The notes under the pieces were generated by a model that saw only the letters and a list, made by a program, of their open reading frames with translations, did no database searches and was not told the origin of the DNA. From the NCBI RefSeq assembly GCF_040730185.1, contig NZ_CP160402.1, positions 8,122,001 through 8,186,000 on the forward strand: 64,000 nt of DNA. The letters are read 5' to 3'. Below, piece after piece: positions 25,225-34,771 of this stretch. The number at the start of each line of letters is the position of its first letter. The first letter of the stretch is position 1. Both the position numbers and the translations under genes were made by a program. The stretch comes from Streptomyces sp. Je 1-332 (GTDB lineage: Bacteria; Actinomycetota; Actinomycetes; Streptomycetales; Streptomycetaceae).

Positions 25225-25734
25225 TCAGTGGCTGTCGTCAGCCGCCGGTGCGCCCGGGACGTGGCGATCCCCGCCGTTGCGGTCCTGCCAAAGACGGTAG
25301 ACATCCACGGAGCTCTCGCGCGGCTCGTGGCGCATCGGCAGTCGGCGCTCCTGCCAAGGCTTCGCGAACTCGTCGTAAAACGTGCTCAGTTCGAAGTACT
25401 TGCGGTCGTCGACGTAGTGCGGCTCGTAGGCGTCGCGGGTCGTGCCGAAGACGACCTCGTCGGGAGAGCAGTAGTAGAGCGCGCCCAGGCACATCGGGCA
25501 CGGCTGGGCCAGGACATAGACCGTGGCGCCGATCAGGTGCTCGGTGCCGAGCTTCACGCAGGCGTCCCGGACGGCCAGCACCTCGGCGTGCGCTGTCGGG
25601 TCGTGGGTCTGGGCGACCTGGTTGGCGCGCTCAGCGATGATCTCGCCGTCCTTGACGATGACAGTGGCGAAGGGGCGTCCGCCGTCCAACACGTTGGAGC
25701 GGGCCAGGTCGATCGTGCGCTGGATGAAATCCAT
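25225..25734 (-). CDS. Nucleoside/guanine deaminase of the CDA superfamily
   Basis: 169 residues. The zinc-dependent deaminase motifs are complete: His49-Ala-Glu51 in DPTAHAEVLAVRDACVKLG and Cys79/Cys82 in LAQPCPMCLGALYYC. The layout and FYDEFAKPWQERRLPM tail match guanine-deaminase-like nucleobase deaminases rather than TadA. It would act in purine salvage in the cytosol. ATG 25734 has a GGAGG RBS. It is divergent from a LysR regulator 133 bp away, the classical arrangement for LysR control. Confidence 0.85.
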   Translation of the reverse strand: MDFIQRTIDLARSNVLDGGRPFATVIVKDGEIIAERANQVAQTHDPTAHAEVLAVRDACVKLGTEHLIGATVYVLAQPCPMCLGALYYCSPDEVVFGTTRDAYEPHYVDDRKYFELSTFYDEFAKPWQERRLPMRHEPRESSVDVYRLWQDRNGGDRHVPGAPAADDSH

Positions 25735-25867
25735 GAGGTGCCTCCGGGCGGATCCGTTCGACTGCTTTCCGGTTCCACGAGTGTGGCTGACCTGGAGCTA
25801 TAGAGTCCAAGACACGCTGACGATGCCTCCCATCGGTGGGGGCTATACATGGCGTTACGCTGGCGAT

Positions 25868-26827
25868 ATGGCTCCTGTGGAACTGCGGCACCTGCGCTAT
25901 CTCCTCGCCGTCGTGGAGCACGGCAGTTTCACTCGGGCCGCCGACGCCCTGCACCTCTCCCAGCCGACCCTGTCGCAGCAGATCCGGGCGCTGGAGCGGG
26001 CTGTCGGCCTGCCGCTGCTCGATCGATCCGGGCGCGCCGTTCGGCCCACTGACGCCGGGGAGGTGTACGTGGACCATGCGAGAAGGGCGCTTCGCGAACT
26101 CGCCGCCGCTGACCGTGCTGTGCAGGACGTACGGGATCTCTCGCGCGGCAGGCTGCGGCTCGGCGTTACTCCCACCTTCACCGCCTACCTGGTCGGACCG
26201 CTCATGGCCGCCTTGCATGCCCGCCACCCGGGGCTCGACCTGAGCGTCCGTGAGGCGACGCAGGTGCACATCGGGGAGGCGGTGCTCGCCGACGAGCTGG
26301 ACGCGGGGATCGGCTTCACCGGCGAACCCGTGCCCGGCGTCGAGGCCGTGCCGCTGTTCATCGAGGCGCTCGCCGTCGTCGCGGGCACCGGGGCAGGTGG
26401 CGCGGCGCCGCTGAGCGTTGATGAGCTGGCGGGACGGGACCTGGCGCTGCTCGCCGGCGACTTCGCGACCCGCGCCAGGATCGACGCGTACTTCGCCGGC
26501 CAGGGCGCCGCACCAAGGGTGGCCGTCGAGGCGGACTCGGCGCTGGCGCTCCTTGAGATCGTACGGGGCGGGGCGCTGACCACGGTGTTGCCGGAAGCCG
26601 TGATCCTGGACCGGTCGGGCCTCTCACAGGTGCCGCTGCGGCCGCCGCTGCCGCACCGCACCGCGGCCCTGTTGACCCGGTCGGGCGGGCATCGCTCGGC
26701 GGCCCTGCAGGCTTTCGTCGTGCTGCTGCGCACACTGGTGACCGAGCTCGGTCTGCCGCCCGCCGGGCCGGGCGAGGCCGGAGCGCCAGGTGCAGCTCAG
26801 CTAGGGACAGAGCTTGCCGAGGGGTGA
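25868..26827 (+). CDS. LysR-family transcriptional regulator
   Basis: 319 residues from ATG 25868 (MAPVELRHLRYLLAVVEHGS); the frame runs on upstream but without HTH homology. The winged HTH is at 5-65 (SFTRAADALHLSQPTLSQQI, RALERAVGLPLLDRSGRAVR). The type 2 periplasmic-binding-like effector domain follows (GRLRLGVTPTFTAYLVGPLM). It resembles CynR-type members. The divergent nucleoside deaminase is the likely target; a purine or nucleobase effector is inference. Confidence 0.9.
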   Translation: MAPVELRHLRYLLAVVEHGSFTRAADALHLSQPTLSQQIRALERAVGLPLLDRSGRAVRPTDAGEVYVDHARRALRELAAADRAVQDVRDLSRGRLRLGVTPTFTAYLVGPLMAALHARHPGLDLSVREATQVHIGEAVLADELDAGIGFTGEPVPGVEAVPLFIEALAVVAGTGAGGAAPLSVDELAGRDLALLAGDFATRARIDAYFAGQGAAPRVAVEADSALALLEIVRGGALTTVLPEAVILDRSGLSQVPLRPPLPHRTAALLTRSGGHRSAALQAFVVLLRTLVTELGLPPAGPGEAGAPGAAQLGTELAEG

Positions 26828-26841
26828 GCTGCTCGCCATGG

Positions 26842-27711
26842 TCACTGCTGGGCGGCGGGTGCCGGGTTCCAGGTCGCGGGGTCGATACGCCCGCCGTACA
26901 GCGGCAACGGCACGGGCTGGTCGTCCGGGCGGAACTGGTCCCAGATGCGGCTGAGCCCGGCGGTGCCGAAGCGGCGGACGTTGCCGGTCTCGTCCAGGTC
27001 GATGACGTCGGTGAGGGTGGTGTCTCCGTCCGCCGGGGTTTCGGCGCGGACCGTGCCCTGCGGGTCGATCAGCAGGCTCCGGCCTACCCCGGAGGGGGCG
27101 GCGGCGTTGACGCTGGCGACAAAAGTCTGGTTGGCGATGGCGTTGGCGCGGTTGAGCACGACCTCTTGGGCGCGGTCGCTCGTCGAGGTGCGCACGACGT
27201 TCACGATCAGTTCGGCGCCCATCCAGGCCAGGTGCCGGGAGACCTCGGGGAACCAGGTGTCGTAACAGATCGAGAGCCCGATCCGGCCGACGCCGTCGAG
27301 GTCGACGACGGTGAACTCCCTGCCCGGCTGCGTCGTCTCGTACGGGCGCCAGGGAAAGATTTTGCGGTAGGAGGCGACGCGCTTGCCCTGCGGGGAGTAG
27401 ACGGGGGCGGAGTTGTAGACGTGGCCGTCCCTTCCGCGCTCGTAGACGCTGCCGGGAACGAGCCAGATGCCCAGGTCGCCTGCGAGCTCGGCGAGCGAGG
27501 CGTCGCGGGACCCGTCGAGCGGCTCCGCGCCTTCCTCGGGCGCGGCCTGAGCGCCCGTCGAGGTCTCGCCGAGGTGCAGCTCGGGGTAGACGACCAGGGC
27601 GGAGGGAGCGCACCCTCGGGCGCGCCGCTCCACGTCGGCGGCGAACCCGGCCAGGTCGCCGAAGGGGCGGCCGGGTGCCTGGACGAGGATCAACGGCAGG
27701 GGACGGGACAC
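26842..27711 (-). CDS. Carbon-nitrogen hydrolase (nitrilase superfamily)
   Basis: 289 residues. The catalytic triad is visible: Glu44 in VVYPELHLGET, Lys117 in ASYRKIFPWRPYE and Cys149 in GLSICYDTWFPEVSRH. The protein probably hydrolyses an amide or nitrile in the cytosol; IFPWRPYETTQPG is typical of actinobacterial aliphatic amidase-like members. The start GTG 27711 is followed by a clean beta-strand start (PLPLILVQAPG). It is divergent from a TetR gene, with an AT-rich palindrome between them. Confidence 0.85.
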   Translation of the reverse strand: MSRPLPLILVQAPGRPFGDLAGFAADVERRARGCAPSALVVYPELHLGETSTGAQAAPEEGAEPLDGSRDASLAELAGDLGIWLVPGSVYERGRDGHVYNSAPVYSPQGKRVASYRKIFPWRPYETTQPGREFTVVDLDGVGRIGLSICYDTWFPEVSRHLAWMGAELIVNVVRTSTSDRAQEVVLNRANAIANQTFVASVNAAAPSGVGRSLLIDPQGTVRAETPADGDTTLTDVIDLDETGNVRRFGTAGLSRIWDQFRPDDQPVPLPLYGGRIDPATWNPAPAAQQ

Positions 27712-27791
27712 AGGGGATCACCGGGCCAATCGAGAAGGTGACGGTGGGGCGAGGGCGCACTGCGGTGAAGCCGCACCCGGCGCCGGAGCAC

Positions 27792-27816
27792 ATTCATTAA
27801 ACGAAATTTATTCAAT
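27792..27816. promoter_or_regulatory. AT-rich palindromic operator between nitrilase and TetR genes
   Basis: ATTCATTAAA (27792-27801), a 5-base spacer and TTTATTCAAT (27807-27816) form an inverted repeat matching at 8 of 10 positions. It stands out in a very GC-rich genome. It lies between the two divergent starts (27711 and 27869), as expected for a TetR autoregulatory operator. Confidence 0.65.
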
Positions 27817-27868
27817 GATTCGAGATGGGTCAACGCCTCGGCCGAAGGCACCTGTGCAACGATCTGGC

Positions 27869-28480
27869 ATGGCCCGACCGAAGAACCAGGAAGCCCGCCG
27901 CGCCCAGCTGATCACCGCGGCAGCCAAGACTCTCCAGGAGCGCGGGGCGACCGGGGTGAAGCTGCGCGACATCGCGCAGGAGGCCGAGGTCACCCCCGCA
28001 TCGGTGCTCTATTACTACCCCGACATCCGGGCCCTCTTCGTGGAGGTCTTCGCCCAGGGCGCCGCCCGCTACTGCGAGGAGCGCGAGCGGCGCATCATCG
28101 CGGCCGACTCGGCGGTGGCACGGTTGCGGGCCTGCGTCCACTCGGGAGTCCCCTGGCCCGGAGAAGCGGAGGTGACGAGCCGTCTGCTGTTCGAGCTGTA
28201 CCCGGTCGCCCTGCGTGAGGAGCCGGCGCGGCGGATGCAGCGCACCTTCTTCGACCGGCAGGCCGGTCTCTACCAGGACATCCTGACGGAGGGCGCGGCC
28301 GCCGGGGACTTCACCCTCGCGGCTCCCGCACCCGATCTGGCCCGTACCTTCATCGCCATGGAGGACGGCTATGCCATGGACGTCCTGACGGGCGGCACCA
28401 CGGCAGCGGAGCAGGAGCTAAGGCTGCTCAACTACGCGCACCTCGCCACGGGCAACGCGGAAGTAGCAGCGCCCTCCTGA
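27869..28480 (+). CDS. TetR-family transcriptional regulator
   Basis: 203 residues from ATG 27869 (MARPKNQEARRAQLITAAAK). The HTH is clear at 10-55 (GATGVKLRDIAQEAEVTPAS, VLYYYPDIRALFVEVF). The C-terminal part (FELYPVALREEPARRMQRTF) resembles the BetI-like ligand-binding domain. An upstream in-frame start at 27815 overlaps the operator and is less likely. It presumably represses the divergent nitrilase-family gene and itself. Confidence 0.9.
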   Translation: MARPKNQEARRAQLITAAAKTLQERGATGVKLRDIAQEAEVTPASVLYYYPDIRALFVEVFAQGAARYCEERERRIIAADSAVARLRACVHSGVPWPGEAEVTSRLLFELYPVALREEPARRMQRTFFDRQAGLYQDILTEGAAAGDFTLAAPAPDLARTFIAMEDGYAMDVLTGGTTAAEQELRLLNYAHLATGNAEVAAPS

Positions 28481-28580
28481 CACTTCCGGTGTTCCTCGAT
28501 GCAGATCCACCGTTGACCGTACAGACCCAGATGGCCCGATCTCTAATGAGCAGAAAGGCGCAGTCGACTCGGCGAAGGGC

Positions 28581-31500
28581 GTGTTGTACGTGGGCGACAG
28601 GGCAATCGAGGAGGTTCTCGACGATCGCTACGAGGTCAAGGAGATCGCGGGGGAGGGCGGGATGGGGCGCGTGCTACGGGTCCTGCACCGGCAGTGGGGA
28701 ATCGACCTGGCGGTCAAGACACCGAAGCCGGAGGTGTTCGCGACCGAGGAGCAGCGCGAGCGGTTCGTCACCGAGGCCGAGGCGTGGGTCGCGCTCGGGC
28801 TGCACCCGAACATCTGCGGATGCCACTACGTGCGTGTGGTCGACGGCGTCCCGTACGTCTTCTCCGAGTATGTGGGCGACGGCAGCCTGCACGACTGGAT
28901 CGCCGACCGCCGCCTGTACGAGGGCGGCCAAGAGGCAGCGGTGGCACGCATGTTGGACCTGGCGATCCAGATGGCCTGGGGCGTGGGCCACGCGCATGCC
29001 GCGGGCTTGGTGCACCGGGACGTCAAGCCCGCCAACGTGCTGCTCGACGTACAGGACGGCGACATCGTCGCCAAGGTCACCGACTTCGGCCTGGCGCGCA
29101 TGCGGCCGATCGTCGCCGAGGACGCCGACGACCCTTCGTACGGTGTCAGCGTCCCGGTGTCCGCGGGTGGGCGGACACCGGCGTACGCCTCCCCGGAGCA
29201 GCTCTCGAACCGGCCGGTCGGGCGGCGAACGGACGTCTTCAGCCTCGGTGTCACGGTGCTTGAGATGTTCACCGGCGGGCCGCGCTGGGGCCGGGGACCT
29301 TTCGCGAACGACACGATCAGAGAGCGACACGGGATCGAGTCGTACGGGCCTGGCCTGCCGCCGCTGCCGCCGGACCTGGCTGGTCTGCTGGAGCTCTGCC
29401 TCGCCCCGGACCCCGAGCAGCGGCCGGGATCGATGGCCGCAGTCGCCGGTGAACTGGCGGCGATCTACCAGCGGTTCACCGGGGAGCGGTACCGGCGCCT
29501 GGAGCCGAAGGCCGCCGACCTGCGCGCCGACGAGCTCAACAACCGGGCACTGTCCCTCCTCGACCTCAACCGCGAGGAGGAGGTCGCCGCCGCGTTCACC
29601 GCGGCGCTGACAGTCGACCCGCAGCACGCCGAGGCGACCCTGAACGCGGGGCTGTGGCGCTGGCGCGGCGGTGAGATCACCGACGAGGAGCTGGTCACCG
29701 ATCTCGACGCAGTCCGCACCGACACCGACGACGCCTGGCCGGCGCGGCACGCGCTCGGCCTCGTCCACCTCGAGCGGGGCGACCTCGGCAGGGCCCGGCC
29801 GCTTCTCGAGCGCGTCGACCGCGAGCAGCCCGGGCTGCGGGACGTGGGCGACGCACTGGGGACGCTCGGCTCCGGAACGGTGCCGGACGCGGACTGCATC
29901 GGGGTCACCGAGATCCGGTGGAACCCGACCGCCGAAGGCGAACTCGACCCGATGCTCCACATCGACGTGTCCGCGGACGGGAGGACCGCCGTGACCGGTG
30001 GCGACGACGAACACGTCCGCGTGTGGGACGTACGCACCGGCCGGTGCCTGCACACCCTGCGCGGCCACACGGCCAAGCTCCGGTCGGTGCGGATCACTCC
30101 CGACGGCAGGTACTGCGCCTCGGTCGAGTACGACGCGGCCCTGCGGATCTGGGACCTGTCCGACGGCAGATGCCTGCGGGCCATCAGGGCGGCGCGGTCC
30201 TTCGAGTGGGCGGCGGTCAGCGCACGGGAGGGCATCGCCGTCGCCACGGAACCGGTCTGGAAGGACGGTGTGCACGGCGTCGAGATCGTCGTGTGGGATC
30301 TGCGCCGACGCGAGGTCCGCCACCGACTGTACGGTCCGCTGGCGCAGTTCCCGAAAGCCGAGCTCAGCCCCAACGGCAGATGGGTCCTCGCGGCCGGATA
30401 CGAGGACTGCGTCGCCCGCCTCTGGAATCTGCGCACGGGGGAGTGCGCGCAAGTGCTGGCCGGGAAAGGCGTGAACCAGCCCGCCGTGTGCTTCGACACC
30501 GGCAACGGCGTCGCGGCGATCGCCGACAACCACGACGCCATCAATATCTGGGATCTGCGCACGGGGCGGCGGCTTCGGACACTGCGGAGCCAGGTCAGGT
30601 CGCTCGCGCTCAGCGCCGACGCCGCGAAACTCCTGGTCGGTGCCGCCGACGGTGCGGTCCGTGTGTGGGACGTGGCAACCGGCAGGTGCCTGCGCACGTA
30701 TCGGGGCCACCAAGGCAGCGCGGGCCGCGTGCTGTGGGGAGCGGGCGATCGGTTCGCGTTGTCCGCGTCGCGCGACAACACCGTGCGGCTGTGGCGGATG
30801 CCCGAGTCTCCCGCCGTTCCGTTCCAGGTGTGCTGGCCTCGCAGGCACGGCGTGCTGAACCTGTTGGACGAGAAGGTGAAGTCGCTGCTCGAGACCGCGG
30901 CGGCCCGGGAGGCGGCAGGTGACCGCGCCGCCGCGCTCGACGCGCTCCGGGAGGCCCGCGCAGTGCCAGGGCACGAGAGGGCTCCCGACGTGATGGCCGC
31001 CTGGCGGGCCCTCAGCCGGACACTGGTCCGCACCGGCGTTCGTGCGGTCTGGCACGCCCGCAGTTTCGCGGCGCACCGCTCGGGCGTCGGCTCCCTCGAC
31101 ATCAGTGCCGGCGGGGAGGCGCTGGCCACCAGCGGCGGCGGTGAGATCCGGCTCTGGGACGTGGGCAGCGGCGCGCTCATGCGGACCATCACCGTTCACG
31201 AACGAGGCGAGCGCGGCGGCCCCTTCGCCGGCATCGACAAGGTGCAGCTCAGTGCCGATGGCGGCACCGTCATGGCGTGGGGCCGCAGCGGAACGGCCAC
31301 GGCTTGGTCGACCAGTAGCGGCGCGGAAAGGTACTCGATGTCCGACGAGCGGCTCATCGGCACCGACGCCACGCCCGAGTCGATCAGGTGGATGATTCCC
31401 ATGGCAATGAGTCCCGACGCGGCGCGCTTCACCGCTGATGGACGCTGCGCTCTCATCGGTGGCGACGGCGCGGACCAGCGGTTCAGGCTCTGGGACCTTG

Positions 31501-32039
31501 AGACCGGCACCCTGCTGCGAAAGCTCGAGGGCCATAAGGGAATGCCCAGGGCAGCGTGGGTCGGCCCGGCCGACCGGATCGCCGCCACGGGCGCGAGCGA
31601 CGGGACGGTCCGCCTGTGGGACCTCGGCACCGGCCGCTGCGATGCCGTACTGCGTGGACACACGCATGGGGTCATGGCCGTGACGATGAGCGCCGACGGG
31701 AGCCTGGTGGCCTCCGCGGGCGGCTACGACGATCTGTCGATCCGCGTGTGGGACACGGCGACCGGCGCCTGCACCGCGGTGCTCGAAGGGCAGCGCGACA
31801 ACGCGCGGAGGATGCGGTTCACTCCGGACGGGCGCTTCCTGATCTCGAGCCACGACGGTGCGGAGATGCGGCTTTGGGACCTGGCGAAGGGCACCTGCCT
31901 GCGGACGGTGGAGACCCAGCCCGGCCAACTGGGTCAGCTCGCCGTGACGGCCGACGGCGCATACGCGGTCACCGGCGGAAGCGACGGGCACGTACGTCTG
32001 TGGACGCTCGACTGGGAGCTGGCGAGACCGCGGACTTGA
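28581..32039 (+). CDS. Ser/Thr protein kinase fused to TPR and WD40 repeats
   Basis: 1152 residues from GTG 28581. The kinase domain covers about 15-300, with P-loop GEGGMGRV (24-31), Lys46 in IDLAVKTP, the catalytic HRDVKPANVLL (His145-Arg-Asp147) and DFG at 168-170, so it should be active. A TPR-like region follows at about 315-430 (ALSLLDLNREEEVAAAFTAA). From about 455 to the end are two blocks of WD40 blades (SADGRTAVTGGDDEHVRVWD, TGASDGTVRLWDLGTGRCD) separated by a helical linker at about 755-820 (LLETAAAREAAGDRAAALDA). No transmembrane segment is seen, so it is a cytosolic scaffold-kinase. It faces a three-gene minus operon. Confidence 0.9.
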   Translation: MLYVGDRAIEEVLDDRYEVKEIAGEGGMGRVLRVLHRQWGIDLAVKTPKPEVFATEEQRERFVTEAEAWVALGLHPNICGCHYVRVVDGVPYVFSEYVGDGSLHDWIADRRLYEGGQEAAVARMLDLAIQMAWGVGHAHAAGLVHRDVKPANVLLDVQDGDIVAKVTDFGLARMRPIVAEDADDPSYGVSVPVSAGGRTPAYASPEQLSNRPVGRRTDVFSLGVTVLEMFTGGPRWGRGPFANDTIRERHGIESYGPGLPPLPPDLAGLLELCLAPDPEQRPGSMAAVAGELAAIYQRFTGERYRRLEPKAADLRADELNNRALSLLDLNREEEVAAAFTAALTVDPQHAEATLNAGLWRWRGGEITDEELVTDLDAVRTDTDDAWPARHALGLVHLERGDLGRARPLLERVDREQPGLRDVGDALGTLGSGTVPDADCIGVTEIRWNPTAEGELDPMLHIDVSADGRTAVTGGDDEHVRVWDVRTGRCLHTLRGHTAKLRSVRITPDGRYCASVEYDAALRIWDLSDGRCLRAIRAARSFEWAAVSAREGIAVATEPVWKDGVHGVEIVVWDLRRREVRHRLYGPLAQFPKAELSPNGRWVLAAGYEDCVARLWNLRTGECAQVLAGKGVNQPAVCFDTGNGVAAIADNHDAINIWDLRTGRRLRTLRSQVRSLALSADAAKLLVGAADGAVRVWDVATGRCLRTYRGHQGSAGRVLWGAGDRFALSASRDNTVRLWRMPESPAVPFQVCWPRRHGVLNLLDEKVKSLLETAAAREAAGDRAAALDALREARAVPGHERAPDVMAAWRALSRTLVRTGVRAVWHARSFAAHRSGVGSLDISAGGEALATSGGGEIRLWDVGSGALMRTITVHERGERGGPFAGIDKVQLSADGGTVMAWGRSGTATAWSTSSGAERYSMSDERLIGTDATPESIRWMIPMAMSPDAARFTADGRCALIGGDGADQRFRLWDLETGTLLRKLEGHKGMPRAAWVGPADRIAATGASDGTVRLWDLGTGRCDAVLRGHTHGVMAVTMSADGSLVASAGGYDDLSIRVWDTATGACTAVLEGQRDNARRMRFTPDGRFLISSHDGAEMRLWDLAKGTCLRTVETQPGQLGQLAVTADGAYAVTGGSDGHVRLWTLDWELARPRT

Positions 32040-32079
32040 TCTGCTCACGGCCCCGCGGACCTGACCTGCTCACAGCCCC
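32030..32079. repeat. 25-bp tandem duplication covering two convergent stop codons
   Basis: 32030-32054 (starting GCGGACTTGATCTGCTCACG) and 32055-32079 (starting GCGGACCTGACCTGCTCACA) match at 22 of 25 positions. The first copy carries the kinase stop codon (32037-32039). The second carries the stop of the convergent gene (32070-32072, minus strand). No stem-loop terminator is seen in the 30-base gap. Confidence 0.85.
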
Positions 32080-33578
32080 CAGCGCTTGCGGTACCGGCCG
32101 GCGAATTCCTCCGCGTACTGGTGCGGGTACGAACTCTGGGTGTCCGTGAGCTCGAGGACCTCGTCGTCGGCGACGAAGAACAGCCCGCGGCCGATCCTGA
32201 TCTGGCCGTCGGTGACCGGCGCGTAGACCTGCCATCCGCAGTCCACCCGGTGGGCCACGAGGTCCGCGGCGCGGTAGTCGGGGCTGTCCAGGTCGTGGGC
32301 GAGCATGTAGCGCCTCACGATCGCGATCGCCTGGTGGCGGGGCAACTGTGGCATATCGGTGCGGTGCACGACGCCCGCCATCACCAACTGGTGGTACGCG
32401 CCGTCGAGGTCGGCGTCCTCGCCGTGCCCGAAGACGTCGGCCAGCATGCCGCGTTCGGCGAATCCCCCTTCGGCGGCCTGGACCAGGCGCAGCGCGGCCG
32501 GCTCGGTGTCCTGCGTGATGCGCCGGGGCAGCTTCGACACGATGCCTGCGACGGTCGCGCTGGTCCAGACCCCGGGAATCGCCGTCGCGATCTCCTCCGC
32601 CTTCAGTGATTCGCCCCGCAACCATCGCCCGCTCTCCCACCAGTAACAGAAGGACAGCAGACCGACCTTGCTCCGTTCGTCGAGCAGCGGATCGGCGACC
32701 CATTGCGGCGCTCCCGCGAACAACCCAGGGTGTGGCGCGTCACCGCGATAGGCGTCGGCCAGGCTCGGCGGATCCCAGATGCCGCCGGACAGGACCGCCC
32801 GGCCGCCCGCAAGCATCCACAGGGTCGAGCCGCCGCGTTTGGAGCCCTCGAACCGTGCTCGGGACGGTTCCATCCGCGGACCCCATGCGGAGCCGGCCGC
32901 GACGAACGCCGCCGACAGGACGGCCCATCGCGCCCACGTCTCGGTGAGGCCGGGCAACTCCTTCGGCGAGACACTCTGGGCGGATCGTGCGCCGTGTGGA
33001 TCGGCAGGCAGGGCGGCCTTGCGCGGGCTGCGCGTCTGTCTGCCGCCGTGGCTGACGAACGCGGACAACCAGGTGGGGAGCTTCTCCGCCGACCAGTCGA
33101 AGGCTTCGAGATCGGCCCGGTAATCCTCGGGCGAGAACAGGTGCTCGTCGGGGAACGGCTCGTCGCCGTAGTCGACGTCCACGTCGTTGATGGTGCCGTC
33201 CACGCGGAGTTCGATCGTCATACGCCACCACGGCCCGCGCGGCAGTCGGGCGGTGGTCCGGCGCAGCTCGCGGGCCAGGCGCAGCGCATCGGGGCCCGGC
33301 ACGGCGTTGATGGAGGCATGGTCGGTCGAGTGCAGGACGGCGGAGGCCTCGGATCGCAGCGTCAGGGCGAACACCGCAGTGATGAGACGGCAGTCGGACG
33401 GAGCTTCGCCGATGAGACACTCGGCCAGACGCTGGGTCTGCCGGTCGGCGAGGGCGAGGACTGCCGGATCGGCGTCGGGCTCGGGGATGAGCACGTGGCT
33501 CAGGTCGGAGCCGCGCCTGGGGAATGCGTCGTCAAAGCCTTCCGAGAAAGCGTCGTCGTCGCCCGTCACAGTGGCCAT
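32070..33578 (-). CDS. Uncharacterised 502-residue protein, last gene of a three-gene operon
   Basis: From ATG 33578 (MATVTGDDDAFSEGFDDAFP), with GAAGGGC upstream. The start overlaps the end of the DUF6236-like gene by 13 bases. The part RMTIELRVDGTINDVDVDYG, then FPDEHLFSPEDYRADLEAF, resembles the YezG/DUF600-like strand-and-Trp/Phe pattern of polymorphic-toxin immunity proteins. The C-terminal 200 residues include SLLSFCYW-like and LVHAG-type helices, and an end QVYAPVTDGQIRIGRGLFFV typical of immunity or regulatory folds. These are only resemblances. There is no signal peptide or membrane segment. Confidence 0.65.
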   Translation of the reverse strand: MATVTGDDDAFSEGFDDAFPRRGSDLSHVLIPEPDADPAVLALADRQTQRLAECLIGEAPSDCRLITAVFALTLRSEASAVLHSTDHASINAVPGPDALRLARELRRTTARLPRGPWWRMTIELRVDGTINDVDVDYGDEPFPDEHLFSPEDYRADLEAFDWSAEKLPTWLSAFVSHGGRQTRSPRKAALPADPHGARSAQSVSPKELPGLTETWARWAVLSAAFVAAGSAWGPRMEPSRARFEGSKRGGSTLWMLAGGRAVLSGGIWDPPSLADAYRGDAPHPGLFAGAPQWVADPLLDERSKVGLLSFCYWWESGRWLRGESLKAEEIATAIPGVWTSATVAGIVSKLPRRITQDTEPAALRLVQAAEGGFAERGMLADVFGHGEDADLDGAYHQLVMAGVVHRTDMPQLPRHQAIAIVRRYMLAHDLDSPDYRAADLVAHRVDCGWQVYAPVTDGQIRIGRGLFFVADDEVLELTDTQSSYPHQYAEEFAGRYRKRWGL

Positions 33579-34771
33579 GCCCTTCGCAGCTTGTCGATCA
33601 GCGTGTCGGGGCCGAGGGCCCGCTTCAGCTGGAACAGGTAGCCGACGGGCGACTCCTGGGCGAGCTCGCGGCGTCTGCGGCGCCATTGCAGGGGCGCGCC
33701 GACGACGCAGCCGGCGACCACGGCGGGGACGGTCAGCGCCGGGGTGACACCGACCGCGTTCGCCGCGACCGCGGCCATCGGCGGGAGCGCCACCGACCTG
33801 ACATTGGCCAGGGCCCGGGCGGTTTCGAGGCCGGCGCTGCGCATGCAGTCGTCCAGGTCGTCGAGCCGTGCGCGGACCTCGCGGTCGACTTCCGAGTGCA
33901 GGTACTCCTGGTAGAGCCCCGCGTCCCGTACGTCGTCGATGGCGCCGAGCCGCTCGACCTGGTCGGCCGTGAACTCACGGAACCCATCCAGCTCGGACCC
34001 GAACTCGGCGCGGATGGCGAGGATCTTCTCGATCGGGACGTTCCGCAGATCCGCGGGGATCACCGTGGCGAACGCCAGGAACGCGAACGCCTCCTCGATC
34101 GTCGGCCGCGCCGCGGAAGCATCCGCGGGGAGGTCGTCAAGGAGCACCGACGCGAGCCGCTCGACGGTCCAGCCGGACATGGCGGCGTGCGGCAGTGTCT
34201 GGTCGGTGATCGGGTGCAGGCAGTTCTCGGCGGCTATCTGCTCGGCCAGCGCGAGCATGTAGACGGTGGCCAGCTGGGGGTGCATCGCCGCCCAGATCCC
34301 GCCGCGGCCCGGGCGGACGAGCGCGAGCCCCTGGTCGACGGCCGAGTCGAGGAGGTCCTCGCTGATGCGGCTGGCGTGGACGTATCCGAATCGCGGGTTG
34401 AGCCAGCTCGGGTCGTCCTCGTCCGGTTCCTCCCGGCCCGCCGAGTACACACCCGCGTTGCCGAATCCGGCGTCGGCGAGCGGTAGGCCCCAGGTCTCGA
34501 TCCGGTCGAGGCCGAAGCGGTCCCGCAGGGTGGTGCCGTGTTCGCGGAGCAGTTCCAGGAACGGCTCGGCGACTTCGACGGCGGCCCATGCGGGCGGTTC
34601 GAGGTCGAACAGCCAGCGCGCGGCGTGGAGTTCCCGCGCGGCGGGGGAGTCCTGGAGCGGGTAGCCCGGCGGCCTGATCCGGGCCATCTTGGGCCAGTAC
34701 AGGGCGGCGTACTTGAGCCAGTCGTCGTCGCGGACGTGGATGTGCGGGTAGTAGAGGGCGAACCGGTCCAT
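33566..34771 (-). CDS. DUF6236-like protein, middle gene of the operon
   Basis: 401 residues from ATG 34771 (MDRFALYYPHIHVRDDDWLK). The opening LYYPHIHVRDDDWLKYAALYW is characteristic of the DUF6236 group of actinobacterial proteins. A long helical region follows (GIWAAMHPQLATVYMLALAE, VEKI-type segments). A weak hydrophobic segment near the C-terminus (TPALTVPAVVAGCVVGAPL) could touch the membrane. The function is unknown. Its start overlaps the stop of the TPR gene and its end overlaps the next start, so the three genes are translationally coupled. Confidence 0.65.
   Translation of the reverse strand: MDRFALYYPHIHVRDDDWLKYAALYWPKMARIRPPGYPLQDSPAARELHAARWLFDLEPPAWAAVEVAEPFLELLREHGTTLRDRFGLDRIETWGLPLADAGFGNAGVYSAGREEPDEDDPSWLNPRFGYVHASRISEDLLDSAVDQGLALVRPGRGGIWAAMHPQLATVYMLALAEQIAAENCLHPITDQTLPHAAMSGWTVERLASVLLDDLPADASAARPTIEEAFAFLAFATVIPADLRNVPIEKILAIRAEFGSELDGFREFTADQVERLGAIDDVRDAGLYQEYLHSEVDREVRARLDDLDDCMRSAGLETARALANVRSVALPPMAAVAANAVGVTPALTVPAVVAGCVVGAPLQWRRRRRELAQESPVGYLFQLKRALGPDTLIDKLRRAWPL

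Noticed and set aside
28674..32048. A 1124-codon open frame antisense to the kinase-WD40 gene
   Set aside because: It mirrors the high-GC third positions of the sense gene, has no domain-like sequence, and the sense protein has complete kinase and WD40 motifs.
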